In this document: positions 1 to 9,399 of the stretch, one piece after another
Layout: every line of letters begins with the position of its first letter
How positions within the stretch are numbered: the stretch's first letter is position 1
DNA from: Lysobacter arvi
GTDB taxonomy: Bacteria > Pseudomonadota > Gammaproteobacteria > Xanthomonadales > Xanthomonadaceae
Assembly: GCA_031216755.1 (NCBI GenBank)
Contig: JARUHG010000001.1
Coordinates: forward strand, 496,001-560,000
Reading direction: 5' to 3'
Length of the DNA stretch: 64,000 nucleotides
Made by a program: the position numbers and the translations under genes
Notes under the pieces: model-generated
What the model saw: the letters and a program-made list of their open reading frames with translations, nothing else
The model's database searches: none
Told to the model about the DNA's origin: nothing

Positions 1-1
1 C

Positions 2-433
2 CGCGCCGCCGCGAAGCTGCTGGAAGGCAAGCGCGACATCCCGACCCGCCTGTGGGTCGCGCCGCCGACCAAGATGGACGCGTCCGAGCTGACCAAGGAA
101 GGCCACTACGGCACCTTCGGCACCGCCGGTGCGCGCATGGAAATGCCGGGCTGCTCGCTGTGCATGGGCAACCAGGCGCAGGCGCGCGAGGGCGCGACGG
201 TGTTCTCCACCTCCACCCGCAACTTCCCGAACCGCCTGGGCCGCAACACCAACGTGTACCTGGGTTCGGCGGAACTGGCCGCCATCTGCTCGCGTCTGGG
301 CCGCATTCCGACTCGCGAGGAGTACATGGCCGACATCGGCGTGATCAACGCCAAGGGCGCGGAGATCTACCGCTACATGAACTTCGACCAGATCGAGGAC
401 TACCGCCAGGTGGCGGAGACGGTCGCGGCCTGA
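2..433 (+). CDS. acnB: aconitate hydratase B, C-terminal fragment
   Basis: This is the last ~143 codons of the bifunctional aconitase / 2-methylisocitrate dehydratase of the TCA and methylcitrate cycles; the rest lies before the window. The segment CSLCMGNQ carries the closely spaced pair of cysteine ligands of the [4Fe-4S] cluster typical of AcnB, followed by the conserved stretches FSTSTRNFPNR and YLGSAELAA. The frame is open from base 2 and ends at TGA 431-433. It is followed at once by a strong intrinsic terminator, so it is the last gene of its transcript. The family assignment is secure; only the fragment can be judged. Confidence 0.95.
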   Translation, partial: RAAAKLLEGKRDIPTRLWVAPPTKMDASELTKEGHYGTFGTAGARMEMPGCSLCMGNQAQAREGATVFSTSTRNFPNRLGRNTNVYLGSAELAAICSRLGRIPTREEYMADIGVINAKGAEIYRYMNFDQIEDYRQVAETVAA

Positions 434-452
434 CCGCCCCGCGCCTGCTTCG

Positions 453-480
453 AAAACCCCGGCTTCGGCCGGGGTTTTTT
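453..480 (+). terminator. intrinsic terminator of acnB
   Basis: A 7-bp GC-rich stem (457-463 with 468-474) closes a UUCG tetraloop. It is preceded by AAAA and followed by six T, so the A and T tracts extend the stem. It starts 20 nt after the acnB stop. Between here and 776 I see no other gene. Confidence 0.93.
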
Positions 481-776
481 GTTGACGCGTCGGAACACAT
501 GCCGGGCAGACTGGCCGTTCTCCTGCGTGGCCCGGTCGCGGTCCGTTCCGGGCTCGGAACGCAGCGCGGCGCAATCAGCCCGAATCCCGGCCTTCACGGG
601 ACGCACGTGAGTGCGGACGTCAGCGCGAACGGCATCGCCCACCCACCTGCGCTCTGCGTCGCAAACCGCGAACAAATCGCGCGTTCTGGCCGCCCGCTCG
701 AATCCACTGCGTGACAACAGTCAAGGACTTGCGTCCTGTGCCGCTATCTCATAGGCGGCACGCAGGGGGAAGCGAC

Positions 777-896
777 ATGAAGACGGACAAGCCGGCCCGG
801 TCCGACCGGGTGGAGCAGGCGATGCGCTGGACGATACTCGCGGCATTGGGGGCCGCGGTCTGGTGGGCAGTGGCAGTGGGACCGATCGCGGGTTGA
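777..896 (+). CDS. small single-pass membrane protein, 39 aa
   Basis: An ATG at 777 is preceded by GGGGGA (764-769) at good spacing and opens 39 codons. The product has a charged N-terminal segment (MKTDKPARSDRVEQ) followed by one hydrophobic stretch of about 20 residues (WTILAALGAAVWWAVAVGP). It looks like a small inner-membrane protein with a cytoplasmic N-terminus. I do not recognise a family. A GTG at 711 in the same frame would add 22 residues but lacks a ribosome site. It stands alone, convergent with hflD, in the position where E. coli carries purB downstream of hflD. Confidence 0.5.
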   Translation: MKTDKPARSDRVEQAMRWTILAALGAAVWWAVAVGPIAG

Positions 897-913
897 CCGC
901 GGCCGCTGCCGCG

Positions 914-1534
914 TCAGCGTTCCAGATGGTCGCGAACGGCGGCCAGCAGGTCGCGGCGACGCAGCAGGAAATCCCACAGGCTGCCGCCGCACTGGCGCCA
1001 CAACACGGCCGAACGGACGGCCGCGAGCAGGATCGCGCGCACTTCCGACACCACCGTCGCCTGGCCCAGGTAATGCGGGTTGCCCTGCACGAGCACGCGC
1101 GGGCGCAGGTGGCTGAGCGTTTCGGCGTACAGCGCGCCCAGCGCGGCCATCACGTCCGGATGCGTGCTCCCGAGCCGCTCGGCGTTGCCGGACTGCGCGC
1201 GAATGCCCGACTGCACGCGTCGGCCCATGTCGTCGTCGCGCACGAAGCGGCGCTCCAGCTGCATCACCGCCAGGACGAGGCGGGGAAGCTGCTCGTCGCG
1301 CTGCGAACTGCCGAAGTAATCGCGCAACAACGTGAGGCCCGGCCGCAATGCCTCCACATCGCCGTAGACGGCGGACGGCGAGGGCGCGTCGATGCGGAAC
1401 ACCGAATCCATCGCGGTAGCGAGGATGGCGGCGTTGGCCTGTCCGGTGTCCGCGACGCGGCGCACCTGGGCCAGCGCCTGCACGAGGCCGGCGAGGGCGA
1501 GGACGCGCGTGGACATCGACGTGTTCTGGGTCAT
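914..1534 (-). CDS. hflD: high frequency lysogenization protein HflD
   Basis: The 206-residue product is close to the ~210 residues usual for HflD, a peripheral inner-membrane protein first known for modulating lambda CII. Recognisable stretches are [14 protein letters not shown] near the N-terminus and the C-terminal [17 protein letters not shown]. The start ATG overlaps the mnmA stop in an ATGA arrangement (1531-1534), so the gene is translationally coupled as last member of the ybjN-like/nudJ/mnmA/hflD operon. The same nudJ-mnmA-hflD order occurs in E. coli, which supports the assignment. Confidence 0.9.
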   Translation of the reverse strand: MTQNTSMSTRVLALAGLVQALAQVRRVADTGQANAAILATAMDSVFRIDAPSPSAVYGDVEALRPGLTLLRDYFGSSQRDEQLPRLVLAVMQLERRFVRDDDMGRRVQSGIRAQSGNAERLGSTHPDVMAALGALYAETLSHLRPRVLVQGNPHYLGQATVVSEVRAILLAAVRSAVLWRQCGGSLWDFLLRRRDLLAAVRDHLER

Positions 1535-2700
1535 GCAGCTCGAGCCTTCAATCGTTTTTCCAGGGGCGCGTCCGTGGCGGCGATCACCGCGCCGCCAAGG
1601 CAGACCTCGCCGTCGTAAAGCACCAGGGACTGCCCCGGTGTCACCGCGCGTTGCGCACGCGCGAAACGCACCGACAAGGTGCCGTCGTCGCGCACCTCCA
1701 CCTCGCAGGCCTCGTCCGACTGGCGGTAGCGCGTCTGCGCGGTGCACTCGAAGCGCGCCGCTGGCGGACCGCCCGAAATCCAGTGCGCCGCTTCCGACCA
1801 CAAGGCCTGCGAATGCAGCCACACGCTGTCGGCGCCCTGGTCGACGTAGAGCACGTTCTCGGTCACGTCCTTGCCGACGACATACCACGGCGCCGCTTCG
1901 AAGCCGCGCACGCCGCCGATGTTCAGGCCTTCGCGCTGGCCGAGCGTGAAATAGAAAACGCCCGGATGGCGGCCGATGACGCGTCCGTCCGGCGTGCGCA
2001 TCTCGCCCTCCCGCGCCGGCAGGTAGCGGCCGAGAAATTCGCGGAAGTCGCGTTCGCCGATGAAACAGATGCCGGTGGAATCCTTCTTCGCGGCCGTCGG
2101 CAATCCGGCGTCGAGCGCCATCTTCCGCACGTCGCGCTTGAGCAGGCCACCGAGCGGGAACTTCGTCGCGCTCAGCTGCGCCTGCCCCAGCTGATGCAGG
2201 AAATAGCTCTGGTCCTTGCTCCGGTCGACGGCGCGCAGCAGCAGGTGGCGATTGCCGCGGCTTTCGATACGCGCGTAATGGCCGGTCGCAATGAACTGCG
2301 CGCCCAGTGCGCGGGCCGCGTCGAGGAAATATTTGAACTTGATTTCGCGGTTGCACAGCACGTCCGGGTTCGGCGTGCGGCCGGCCGCATACTCGGCGAG
2401 GAAGTGCTCGAACACGCCTTTCCAGTATTCGCCGGAGAAATCGCGGAAGTGGATCGGAATGCCCAAGCGCCCGCTCACCGCTACGGCGTCGCGGCGGTCG
2501 TCCTCGGCGCGGCAACCGCCGGTTCCCGCCGCCTTTGGCGTCCCGCTTGCGCCGCCCGCACTGTCCTGCGCATCGTCCTCCGCCCAGTTCTGCATGAACA
2601 AGCCGGCGATCGGCTCGCCCTCGTCTCGCAGGCGCAGCGCGGCGACGGAGGAATCGACGCCTCCGGACATGCCGACGATGGTGCGCGGTGCGGTGCTCAT
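1531..2700 (-). CDS. mnmA: tRNA-uridine 2-sulfurtransferase MnmA
   Basis: MnmA puts the 2-thio group on U34 of tRNA-Lys, -Glu and -Gln, taking sulfur from a TusE/IscS relay and activating the base with ATP. The 389-residue product has the PP-loop SGGVDSS at residues 12-18. The two catalytic cysteines are visible at C116 ([10 protein letters not shown]) and C212 ([10 protein letters not shown]). A short Gly/Ala-rich stretch at about residues 46-62 follows the AMP-binding segment and looks like a lineage insertion. The ATG at 2700 fits the family N-terminus and overlaps the nudJ stop (ATGA); an upstream extension in this frame is not family-like. Confidence 0.96.
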   Translation of the reverse strand: MSTAPRTIVGMSGGVDSSVAALRLRDEGEPIAGLFMQNWAEDDAQDSAGGASGTPKAAGTGGCRAEDDRRDAVAVSGRLGIPIHFRDFSGEYWKGVFEHFLAEYAAGRTPNPDVLCNREIKFKYFLDAARALGAQFIATGHYARIESRGNRHLLLRAVDRSKDQSYFLHQLGQAQLSATKFPLGGLLKRDVRKMALDAGLPTAAKKDSTGICFIGERDFREFLGRYLPAREGEMRTPDGRVIGRHPGVFYFTLGQREGLNIGGVRGFEAAPWYVVGKDVTENVLYVDQGADSVWLHSQALWSEAAHWISGGPPAARFECTAQTRYRQSDEACEVEVRDDGTLSVRFARAQRAVTPGQSLVLYDGEVCLGGAVIAATDAPLEKRLKARAA

Positions 2701-3176
2701 GCCAGGTGCTGGGTGATGTCCAGGGAGTGGCGCTTGCCGCCGAGGAAATCCGCCGCCGCACGCCATACGAGCGGGCTGCGGTGGCGTTCGTGCGCGGCCT
2801 GGAGTTCGCTCGGGGTCATCCACACGGCGCGGATGATGCCTTCGTCGAGCGTGCGGGCGGGGTCGTGCGCGACCGGCTCGGCCGCGAAGGCGAAGCGCAG
2901 GTAATGCCGCCCGCCGCTGCCATCGGGGTTGACCGGCGCCTTCCACTGGTAGGCGCCGACGAAGGCGGTCAGGCGCACGTCCCAGCCGGTTTCCTCGCGC
3001 GTCTCGCGCAGGGCGGCCTCGATCAGGGTCTCGTCCGGTTCCAGGTGGCCGGCCGGCTGGTTGAGGACGAGCCGGCCGCCGGCCATCTCTTCCACCATCA
3101 GCAGGCGTCCGCCATCGACCACCACGGTGGCGACAGTGACGTCGGGCTGCCAGAACCGGCCTTGACGGTAACTCAT
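2697..3176 (-). CDS. nudJ: NUDIX hydrolase, NudJ (phosphatase NudJ) type
   Basis: The 159-residue protein carries a complete Nudix box, [20 protein letters not shown] followed by TGW, at about residues 41-63, with the metal-binding glutamates intact. NudJ hydrolyses the pyrophosphate of hydroxymethylpyrimidine pyrophosphate and of nucleoside di- and triphosphates. It lies directly before mnmA and overlaps it, as in E. coli. The start ATG at 3176 overlaps the stop of the preceding gene (TGATG). The exact substrate cannot be read from sequence. Confidence 0.9.
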   Translation of the reverse strand: MSYRQGRFWQPDVTVATVVVDGGRLLMVEEMAGGRLVLNQPAGHLEPDETLIEAALRETREETGWDVRLTAFVGAYQWKAPVNPDGSGGRHYLRFAFAAEPVAHDPARTLDEGIIRAVWMTPSELQAAHERHRSPLVWRAAADFLGGKRHSLDITQHLA

Positions 3177-3676
3177 CAGAATTCGTCCTTGCCGGTCAGT
3201 TCCTTTTCCATCTGATCGGCGGTGCGAAGCACGAAGTCCAGTGCGTCGGACAGCTGCGCCTGGCTGGCGTCGGCCGACAGCTTCACCACGAACACCGCCA
3301 TGTCGCCCTGCTTGACCCACGCGCCGAGCTTGCTGGCGTGGCTGTCCTCGAGCAGCCGGTTGGCGACCTCCGACGGAAACTGCGCCGCGCTGGAGCGGTA
3401 TGCCGGCGCCCATACCTCACGCACCTTCGTGTCGCCGAAACTCTCCACGTCCGAGATCACGAACGCCAGTTGCGAGCGGCCGTCGTCCATGTCGAAGGCG
3501 AGCTTGTAATCGCCGTCCTCGTCGACCTCGTACTGGTACTTGAGGCTGTCGAGCTGCCGCGCGATGGCCGGATCGGCGGAACGGTCCGTTTCACCGGTAG
3601 AGGCGGCCGTCGCGGCGACGCCGGGCATGGACGCCGAGAGCAGGACCAGTGCGGCGGCGAAAGCGTGGAATCGCAT
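3176..3676 (-). CDS. exported YbjN-domain-like protein
   Basis: The 166-residue product begins with a clear Sec signal ([16 protein letters not shown], cleavage near AATA). An alpha/beta domain of about 130 residues follows, containing [15 protein letters not shown] and [15 protein letters not shown]. The pattern resembles YbjN/type III chaperone-like folds, but I am only moderately sure. It is the first gene of the overlapping operon with nudJ, mnmA and hflD, and is divergent from clpS across ~137 bp. Starting further upstream in the same frame would place the signal peptide internally, so ATG 3676 is preferred. Confidence 0.65.
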   Translation of the reverse strand: MRFHAFAAALVLLSASMPGVAATAASTGETDRSADPAIARQLDSLKYQYEVDEDGDYKLAFDMDDGRSQLAFVISDVESFGDTKVREVWAPAYRSSAAQFPSEVANRLLEDSHASKLGAWVKQGDMAVFVVKLSADASQAQLSDALDFVLRTADQMEKELTGKDEF

Positions 3677-3800
3677 GGAACAATCCTTGGACAGGGCGGA
3701 CGCGAAGCGGAGTGGTTCCGCATCGCTGGAATCGGGCATTGTGCCGGCCGCCGGGCTCGGGCGTCCACGCAAGCCGGGCGATGCGCGATCGACCCCGGCC

Positions 3801-3806
3801 TATAAT
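3801..3806 (+). promoter_or_regulatory. perfect -10 box TATAAT of clpS, leaderless arrangement
   Basis: TATAAT ends only 7 nt before the clpS ATG (3814) and no ribosome-binding site precedes that ATG. A transcript starting the usual 6-8 nt after the -10 would begin at or next to the A of the ATG, so the mRNA should be leaderless. No good -35 is visible at 16-18 nt upstream. Confidence 0.65.
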
Positions 3807-3813
3807 CCCGCCC

Positions 3814-4134
3814 ATGGCCAAACAGACCGAACACGAGCATCAGCATGGCGTCCTGGTAGAGACGGGAAAGCCGGAAATCGCCCGCCCGCCGCTGTATTCC
3901 GTCCTGCTGCTGAACGACGACTACACGCCCATGGACTTCGTGGTGGAGGTCCTGATGCGTTTTTTCGCGATGAACGCCGAAAAGGCGACCCAGATCATGC
4001 TTCACGTACATACCCGGGGCCGCGGCGTCTGCGGCGTTTTCACCCGCGAGGTCGCAGAATCGAAAGTGGCGCAGGTGAACGAATTTTCAAGACTCAACCA
4101 ACATCCCTTGCTGTGCACGATGGAAAAGGCCTAA
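3814..4134 (+). CDS. clpS: ATP-dependent Clp protease adaptor ClpS
   Basis: ClpS binds N-degron substrates and hands them to ClpA for degradation by ClpAP. The 106-residue product has an unstructured N-terminal tail, then the diagnostic [16 protein letters not shown] segment and the histidine-containing [16 protein letters not shown] segment that form the N-end residue pocket. Length is normal for the family. clpA follows after 143 nt on the same strand, the usual pairing. The start has no Shine-Dalgarno and lies just after a perfect -10 box. Confidence 0.97.
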   Translation: MAKQTEHEHQHGVLVETGKPEIARPPLYSVLLLNDDYTPMDFVVEVLMRFFAMNAEKATQIMLHVHTRGRGVCGVFTREVAESKVAQVNEFSRLNQHPLLCTMEKA

Positions 4135-4277
4135 AAGTTCTCCTCAGTACGTCCTGAGCGACAAGGGGCGGAATGCCGGTCCGGTGACCGGGTCCACCCG
4201 AAGCCTTGCGAGCATGGAATTCCCCATGCCCGTCCCCATCTAGGACGGCAGTAGCTTTTCCGGAGGCTTACGCCACC

Positions 4278-6560
4278 ATGTTCAGCAAGGATCTCGAATA
4301 CAGCATCGGCCAGTGCTACAAGCGCGCCCGCGAGGCGCGTCACGAGTACATGACGGTCGAACACCTGTTGCTGGCGCTGCTCGACAACCCCTCGGCCGAA
4401 GGCGTGCTCAAGGCATGCGGGGTCGACTTCCAGCGCCTGCGCACCGATCTGGAACAGGCCATCGCCACCTCGGTGTCGGTGCTGCCGGAGGATGTCGACC
4501 GCGACACCCAACCGACGCTCGGCTTCCAGCGCGTGCTGCAGCGGGCCGTTTACCACGTGCAGTCCAGCGGCAAGAAGGAGGTCACCGGCGCGAACGTGCT
4601 GGTCGCCATCTTCGGCGAAAAGGACAGTCACGCGGTCTACTTCCTCAATCAGCAGGACGTCGCCCGCCTGGACGTCGTCAATTACATCTCGCACGGCATC
4701 GCCAAGCACGGCGGCCAGGAGCCGACGCGCTCGCAGGACGATGGCGAATCGCCGGGCGGCGAAGGCGGCGAGGGCGAAGGCAAGGGCGACGCGCTCGCCG
4801 AATTCGCGGTGAACCTCAACCAGCTCGCGCGCGACGGCAAGATCGACCCGCTCGTCGGGCGGGCCGACGAAGTCGAGCGCACCATCCAGGTGCTGTGCCG
4901 CCGTCGCAAGAACAACCCGCTGTACGTCGGCGAGGCCGGCGTGGGCAAGACGGCCATCGCCGAAGGCCTGGCCAAGCGCATCGTCGACGGCGATGTTCCG
5001 GACGTGCTGGCCGACGCGACGATCTTCGCGCTCGACCTGGGCGCGCTCGTTGCGGGAACCAAGTACCGGGGCGACTTCGAGAAGCGCCTGAAGGCGGTGC
5101 TGACGCAGCTCAAGAAGCTGCCCGATGCCGTGCTGTTCGTCGACGAGATCCACACCATCATCGGTGCAGGCTCGGCGAGCGGCGGCACGATGGACGCCTC
5201 CAACCTGATCAAGCCGGCGCTGGCGTCGGGCGAGCTGCGCTGCATCGGTTCGACCACGTTCCAGGAATACCGTGGCATCTTCGAAAAGGATCGCGCGCTC
5301 GCGCGTCGCTTCCAGAAGATCGACATCGTCGAGCCGACGGTGGGCGAGGCCTACGAGATCCTCCAGGGCCTCAAGCCCAAGTACGAGGCGCACCACGGCG
5401 TGACCTACGCCGACGACGCGCTGCAGGCCGCCGTCGACCTGTCGGTCAAGCACATCGGCGATCGGCTCCTGCCCGACAAGGCCATCGACGTGATCGACGA
5501 GGCCGGCGCGCGGCAGCGCCTGCTTGCCGACGACGTGCGCAAGACGCTGATCGATGTCGAGGAAATCGAAACCATCGTCGCCAAGATGGCGCGCATCCCG
5601 ACCAAGCAGGTCAGCGCGTCGGACAAGGACGTGCTCAAGAACCTCGAGCGCAACCTCAAGATGGTGATCTTCGGTCAGGATCCGGCGATCGAGACGCTGA
5701 CGTCCGCGATCAAGCTCGCCCGCTCGGGCCTGGGCAATCCGGACAAGCCGATCGGCAACTTCCTCTTCGCCGGCCCGACGGGCGTCGGCAAGACCGAGGT
5801 GACCAAGCAGCTTGCGCTCCAACTCGGCATCGAGCTGGTCCGCTTCGACATGTCGGAGTACATGGAGCCGCATTCGGTCAGCCGCCTCATCGGCGCGCCC
5901 CCGGGTTATGTCGGGTTCGACCAGGGCGGCCTGCTGACGGAGAAGATCGTCAAGACGCCGCACTGCGTGCTGCTGCTGGACGAGGTGGAAAAGGCGCATC
6001 CGGACATCTTCAACATCCTGTTGCAGGTCATGGATCGCGGCATCCTCACCGACACCAACGGCCGCGAGGCGAACTTCAAGAACGTGATCCTGGTGATGAC
6101 GACCAACGCCGGCGCCGCGCAGGCGTCGCGCCGCACCATCGGCTTCACGCGTCAGGACCATTCGACCGATGCGATGGAAGTGATCCGCCGCAGCTTCACG
6201 CCGGAGTTCCGCAACCGCCTCGACGCGGTGGTGCAGTTCCAGCCGCTGGGCTTCGATCACATCCTGCGCGTGGTCGACAAGTTCCTGATCGAACTGGAAA
6301 CCCAGCTGCACGAGAAGGACGTCGCGCTGTCGGCCACGCCGACCGCCCGCGACTGGCTGGCCCAGCACGGTTTCGACCCGCTGATGGGCGCCCGCCCGAT
6401 GGCCCGCGTGATCCAGGAAAAGATCAAGCGCCCGCTGGCCGACGAACTCCTGTTTGGCAAGCTGGTCAACGGCGGCAAGGTCACCATCGACGTCAAGGAC
6501 GACGAACTGGTCGTCACCGCCCAGGCCGAGCCGGAGAAGCTGTTGCCGGCGACGGTGTAA
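4278..6560 (+). CDS. clpA: ATP-dependent Clp protease ATP-binding subunit ClpA
   Basis: ClpA is the hexameric AAA+ unfoldase that feeds ClpP. The 760-residue protein has the N-domain that docks ClpS ([17 protein letters not shown] onward). An acidic Gly/Glu-rich linker follows at about 155-175, then two AAA+ modules with Walker A motifs GEAGVGKT near residue 217 and GPTGVGKT near 498. Walker B motifs VLFVDEIH and [10 protein letters not shown] are intact. GGAGG at 4262-4266 sits 11 nt before the ATG. It is the second gene of the clpS-clpA unit and is convergent with the opgB-like gene. Confidence 0.97.
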   Translation: MFSKDLEYSIGQCYKRAREARHEYMTVEHLLLALLDNPSAEGVLKACGVDFQRLRTDLEQAIATSVSVLPEDVDRDTQPTLGFQRVLQRAVYHVQSSGKKEVTGANVLVAIFGEKDSHAVYFLNQQDVARLDVVNYISHGIAKHGGQEPTRSQDDGESPGGEGGEGEGKGDALAEFAVNLNQLARDGKIDPLVGRADEVERTIQVLCRRRKNNPLYVGEAGVGKTAIAEGLAKRIVDGDVPDVLADATIFALDLGALVAGTKYRGDFEKRLKAVLTQLKKLPDAVLFVDEIHTIIGAGSASGGTMDASNLIKPALASGELRCIGSTTFQEYRGIFEKDRALARRFQKIDIVEPTVGEAYEILQGLKPKYEAHHGVTYADDALQAAVDLSVKHIGDRLLPDKAIDVIDEAGARQRLLADDVRKTLIDVEEIETIVAKMARIPTKQVSASDKDVLKNLERNLKMVIFGQDPAIETLTSAIKLARSGLGNPDKPIGNFLFAGPTGVGKTEVTKQLALQLGIELVRFDMSEYMEPHSVSRLIGAPPGYVGFDQGGLLTEKIVKTPHCVLLLDEVEKAHPDIFNILLQVMDRGILTDTNGREANFKNVILVMTTNAGAAQASRRTIGFTRQDHSTDAMEVIRRSFTPEFRNRLDAVVQFQPLGFDHILRVVDKFLIELETQLHEKDVALSATPTARDWLAQHGFDPLMGARPMARVIQEKIKRPLADELLFGKLVNGGKVTIDVKDDELVVTAQAEPEKLLPATV

Positions 6561-6580
6561 TCGACAAGAAGGACAGACAC

Positions 6581-6605
6581 GGGCCCGGAAGCGATTCCGG
6601 GTCCC
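6581..6605. terminator. hairpin between convergent clpA and opgB-like genes
   Basis: GGGCCCGGAA pairs with TTCCGGG-CCC around a GCGA loop (10 bp with one bulged T), 20 nt after the clpA stop. The following bases are only mildly T-rich, so this is a likely but weak terminator that could serve both directions. Confidence 0.45.
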
Positions 6606-6620
6606 GCTTCTTGGGCGCGC

Positions 6621-8807
6621 CTAGGGCGAGACGGCCACGGGGAGTACGCTGTAGCCGTCTACGCGGATGGAGTCCGACGCTCCCGCATTCACGCGGATTT
6701 CCAGGTCTGATACACCCTTCTCCAGGCTGATCCCGTGCTGGAAGATGACGCCGCTAGGTCCTTTGGGCGGGATCAAAGGCGCCCGCGCGCGCAACTCGGA
6801 CCCCAAGCCGCTGGTGACGTCCGCCCATGCCTCCGCGGTTGGCTTTTCGACACTGCCGAAGACCCGCACCTCATAGTGGCCGGCTTCGAGGGACAGGTAT
6901 GGTCCGAACATGAGAAGCCCCGCGGTTCCGGAGGAGTAGAGCGAACCGCCCTTGAGCTGTCCGTTCTGCAGGAACTGGAAGTCCCTCGGAAAGGCTTGCT
7001 GGATCAGGTATGACGTCGTGAGTCGGACCTGCACGGGTTCTGCCGTGCCCGGATGGCCGAGGTCGATGCCGGATTTCAACCGGTCAGCGCCGTAGATGTG
7101 CGGCTGCCCTGCGCCATTGGTGAGTAGCAGGCACCAGTCGCTCGCGTTCAGCTGGCGGGTAAATGCGATGCATCGATCCACTCGTCCAACGTACGGCTCC
7201 TCAAGTGAGATCTGCCGTTGGTCGCCAGAGGTCAGGAAGACACCGTTGAGATCGCCATCCGGCTCGAAGGCGAACGAGACCGGGAGGCCAACGTTTTGCG
7301 TACCGAAGTCCACCGTGGCGCCTTTGAGTTGTATCCTGCGCCCGCTTTCGAGCAGCCATGTGGCTCGGCTGTAGGCGATGTAGGGCGCCAGATCCTTTCC
7401 ATCATGAGACGCCTTGCTGGCCCCGTCGCTTGGCGGATGGAGCAACGAACGTCCGAACCCGAGTTCGCGGCCGGCGCCCAGAAGTTCGAGTAGTGTCGCG
7501 CCCGTATCGAACGTGCTGCCAGGCCGCTCGACCACGCGAGGCGCGGCGTCGGCGTCGAAGATGTAGAGGAGATTCCTACGTTGCCTTGCACTCTGCAGCA
7601 GCCCCATCACGTCGTTTGGCAGGGCGATGTGGTCAGAGGAGAGCACGATGATCGTGTTGGCGGCGTATGGACTGGCACGCACCTGCTCGATGAGCCGCGA
7701 GATCAGCCTGTCCGTGCACTTGACGGCATTGAGCATGGGCTGGTCGGTTGCGTGTCGCAGATCCGCACACGATCTCGGAATGGAGCCGCTGGGGTGGTGC
7801 GTGTCGACTGTCAGGGCGGAAAGGAAGAAGGGCGCGCCCGCCTTGGACAACTCGAGGAATCGCCCGAGCGTCGTATCGAGCAGCACATCGTCATGAATGC
7901 CCCAGGACGCGAAGTCCTGGGGGGCGTGTCCCTTCTGAACAAAATACTCACGGTCCTTGATCCTGTCGAAGCCGTGCGTCGCCAGGAACTTGCCTTTCCC
8001 GGCGAACTCCTGGCGGGCACCCCCGATAAACTCCAGGTAATAGCCCTCGGACTTGAGGTGATCGCTGAGGCAGTAGGCACCGGGAAGGAACCTCCCGATT
8101 CGTTCGAGGCTGTTAACGTCGTTCCCGTGCCACGCTGTCAGCGGCATCCCGCACATCGAGCTGACGATGCCTGCGATCGTCCATTCGCTGCCGGAAAGCG
8201 ACGCGACGTCGCGAAAGTCCAGCGCGTGAGCGGAAAGTCGCCTCAGGTTCGGCAAAAGATCCGAGAAAAGCGATTCATCGAGATACGTCCGTTCGAGCCC
8301 TTCGGCATAGATCCACAGGACGTTCTTGCGCCTCGTCAAAGCGCCGGGCGTCTTGTACTCCGCACTCACCGAGTTCGGGCTGACGTCGGAAAAGTACTTC
8401 GCAAGACGGACCGCATCCCGATAGAGAGGGCTGATCGCGATGGAGAGCGCGAAGCAGACCAGGAAGGCGGAAAAGACAAGTCTCCCGTTCGCGTGCGATC
8501 CGCGCCTGCGCGCCACGCCTGGAATCAGAAGCGGGAGGAGGGACGCCACGTACAGCCCGACCAGGGCGTAGATGCTGCGGGCAAAGTCCTCAATGCCGCT
8601 CCCGGCCAAGCCGGTTTTCAGGTGATAGACCGTGGCCGGATCAATGCCATTTCCGCTAAGACCATCGACGAACCACCAAGTGGACAGACTCAACAGCAGC
8701 GCCACTAGGAGCAGGGCCTTGGTCCATACCAGTCGGGCCGAAACGAAAGCCAGTGCGGCCAGCGCTGCCAGAAGCAGCCAAAGGCCGAGGAATTCCATGT
8801 TTTCCAT
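6621..8807 (-). CDS. phosphoglycerol transferase I-like membrane sulfatase-fold protein (OpgB/MdoB family)
   Basis: The ~728-residue protein starts with several membrane segments (about residues 4-25, 30-50, 75-95, 110-125). A periplasmic alkaline-phosphatase-superfamily domain follows. WIYAEGLERTYLD, SGSEWTIAGIVSSMCGMPL (putative nucleophile Thr), LTVDTHHP, VLSSDHIA and the ASDWCLL segment all have counterparts in E. coli OpgB, which adds phosphoglycerol to periplasmic glucans. A C-terminal beta-rich extension of about 150 residues (AGHYEVRVFGSVEKP onward) also fits OpgB length. ATG 8807 or 8798 could be the start; neither has a good ribosome site. Codon use is visibly less GC-rich than that of its neighbours, and it sits inside the clpA-infA interval conserved with E. 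coli. Confidence 0.8.
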   Translation of the reverse strand: MENMEFLGLWLLLAALAALAFVSARLVWTKALLLVALLLSLSTWWFVDGLSGNGIDPATVYHLKTGLAGSGIEDFARSIYALVGLYVASLLPLLIPGVARRRGSHANGRLVFSAFLVCFALSIAISPLYRDAVRLAKYFSDVSPNSVSAEYKTPGALTRRKNVLWIYAEGLERTYLDESLFSDLLPNLRRLSAHALDFRDVASLSGSEWTIAGIVSSMCGMPLTAWHGNDVNSLERIGRFLPGAYCLSDHLKSEGYYLEFIGGARQEFAGKGKFLATHGFDRIKDREYFVQKGHAPQDFASWGIHDDVLLDTTLGRFLELSKAGAPFFLSALTVDTHHPSGSIPRSCADLRHATDQPMLNAVKCTDRLISRLIEQVRASPYAANTIIVLSSDHIALPNDVMGLLQSARQRRNLLYIFDADAAPRVVERPGSTFDTGATLLELLGAGRELGFGRSLLHPPSDGASKASHDGKDLAPYIAYSRATWLLESGRRIQLKGATVDFGTQNVGLPVSFAFEPDGDLNGVFLTSGDQRQISLEEPYVGRVDRCIAFTRQLNASDWCLLLTNGAGQPHIYGADRLKSGIDLGHPGTAEPVQVRLTTSYLIQQAFPRDFQFLQNGQLKGGSLYSSGTAGLLMFGPYLSLEAGHYEVRVFGSVEKPTAEAWADVTSGLGSELRARAPLIPPKGPSGVIFQHGISLEKGVSDLEIRVNAGASDSIRVDGYSVLPVAVSP

Positions 8808-9082
8808 TGCGTACGTGTATGCCGCCGAGATGGCCGCGCTAAGCCTCAGCTGGATGTAAGGTAACCGACACGGCCGCCCGAGGCAGGTGTCTTCAGCTTT
8901 GATGTATGACGGCAGTGAAACTGCCGTACTCCCCGAGCACAGGATCGAGCCTTTGGCTCGCCTTACCTGATTTGGCGCTTGATTGCGATCGGCTGCCCTG
9001 CCGAGCGAGGGCGCACTGCGGTGCGGCACCGCGTGGCACTGGCATGCGGAAACGTTGCCAGCTGATCAGTCGTCTGTATTGA
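8808..9082. other. intergenic region between infA and opgB-like gene; two hairpins
   Basis: No gene is seen here. A perfect 8-bp hairpin with GAA loop (ACGGCAGT 8909-8916 with 8920-8927) and a 6-bp hairpin with TTT loop (8946-8960) lie downstream of infA on its strand, but no T tract follows. I looked for the tRNA-Ser that lies near infA in E. coli and found none. Confidence 0.5.
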
Positions 9083-9301
9083 TTACTTCATGCGGTAGGT
9101 GATGCGACCCTTGGTCAGGTCGTATGGGGTCATTTCGACCTTCACCTTGTCGCCGGTCAGGATGCGGATGTAGTTCTTGCGCATGCGGCCGGAGATGTGG
9201 GCAATGATCTCGTGCCCGTTTTCGAGGCGCACCCGGAACATGGTGTTCGGAAGGGTTTCCGCCACCGTGCCCTCGAATTCGATCACGTCGTCTTTTGCCA
9301 T
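9083..9301 (-). CDS. infA: translation initiation factor IF-1
   Basis: The product is exactly 72 residues and begins [20 protein letters not shown]. It carries the S1-like OB-fold residues [18 protein letters not shown] and [15 protein letters not shown]-1 binds the ribosomal A site during initiation. AGGAAG lies just before the ATG at 9301. It is the last gene of the minus-strand group trxB, COG3146 gene, aat, infA. Confidence 0.99.
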   Translation of the reverse strand: MAKDDVIEFEGTVAETLPNTMFRVRLENGHEIIAHISGRMRKNYIRILTGDKVKVEMTPYDLTKGRITYRMK

Positions 9302-9399
9302 GTGCTTCCTGAGTGTGTGTCGTGACGCCGGTTCCGGGATCGGAGCGGCAACGAAGCCCCGCATTTTGCCATGCCGGTGGCGTTCGTGCAAAAAATCGG

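Noticed and set aside
4131-6368. 745-codon open frame antisense to clpA
   Set aside because: It is a mirror of high third-position G+C in clpA: the composition is low in Phe/Tyr/Lys diversity and rich in Arg/Leu/Asp/Val, it has no domain and no ribosome site, and clpA is certain.
6621-8807. lipoteichoic acid synthase or phosphoethanolamine transferase
   Set aside because: The fold is shared, but the LERTYLD, WTIAG...CGMPL and TVDTHHP segments and the C-terminal beta domain fit OpgB-type phosphoglycerol transferase better.
8808-9082. tRNA-Ser near infA, as in E. coli (serW)
   Set aside because: No cloverleaf, T-loop (GGTTCGA-like) or CCA end could be found on either strand; the visible hairpins are too short.
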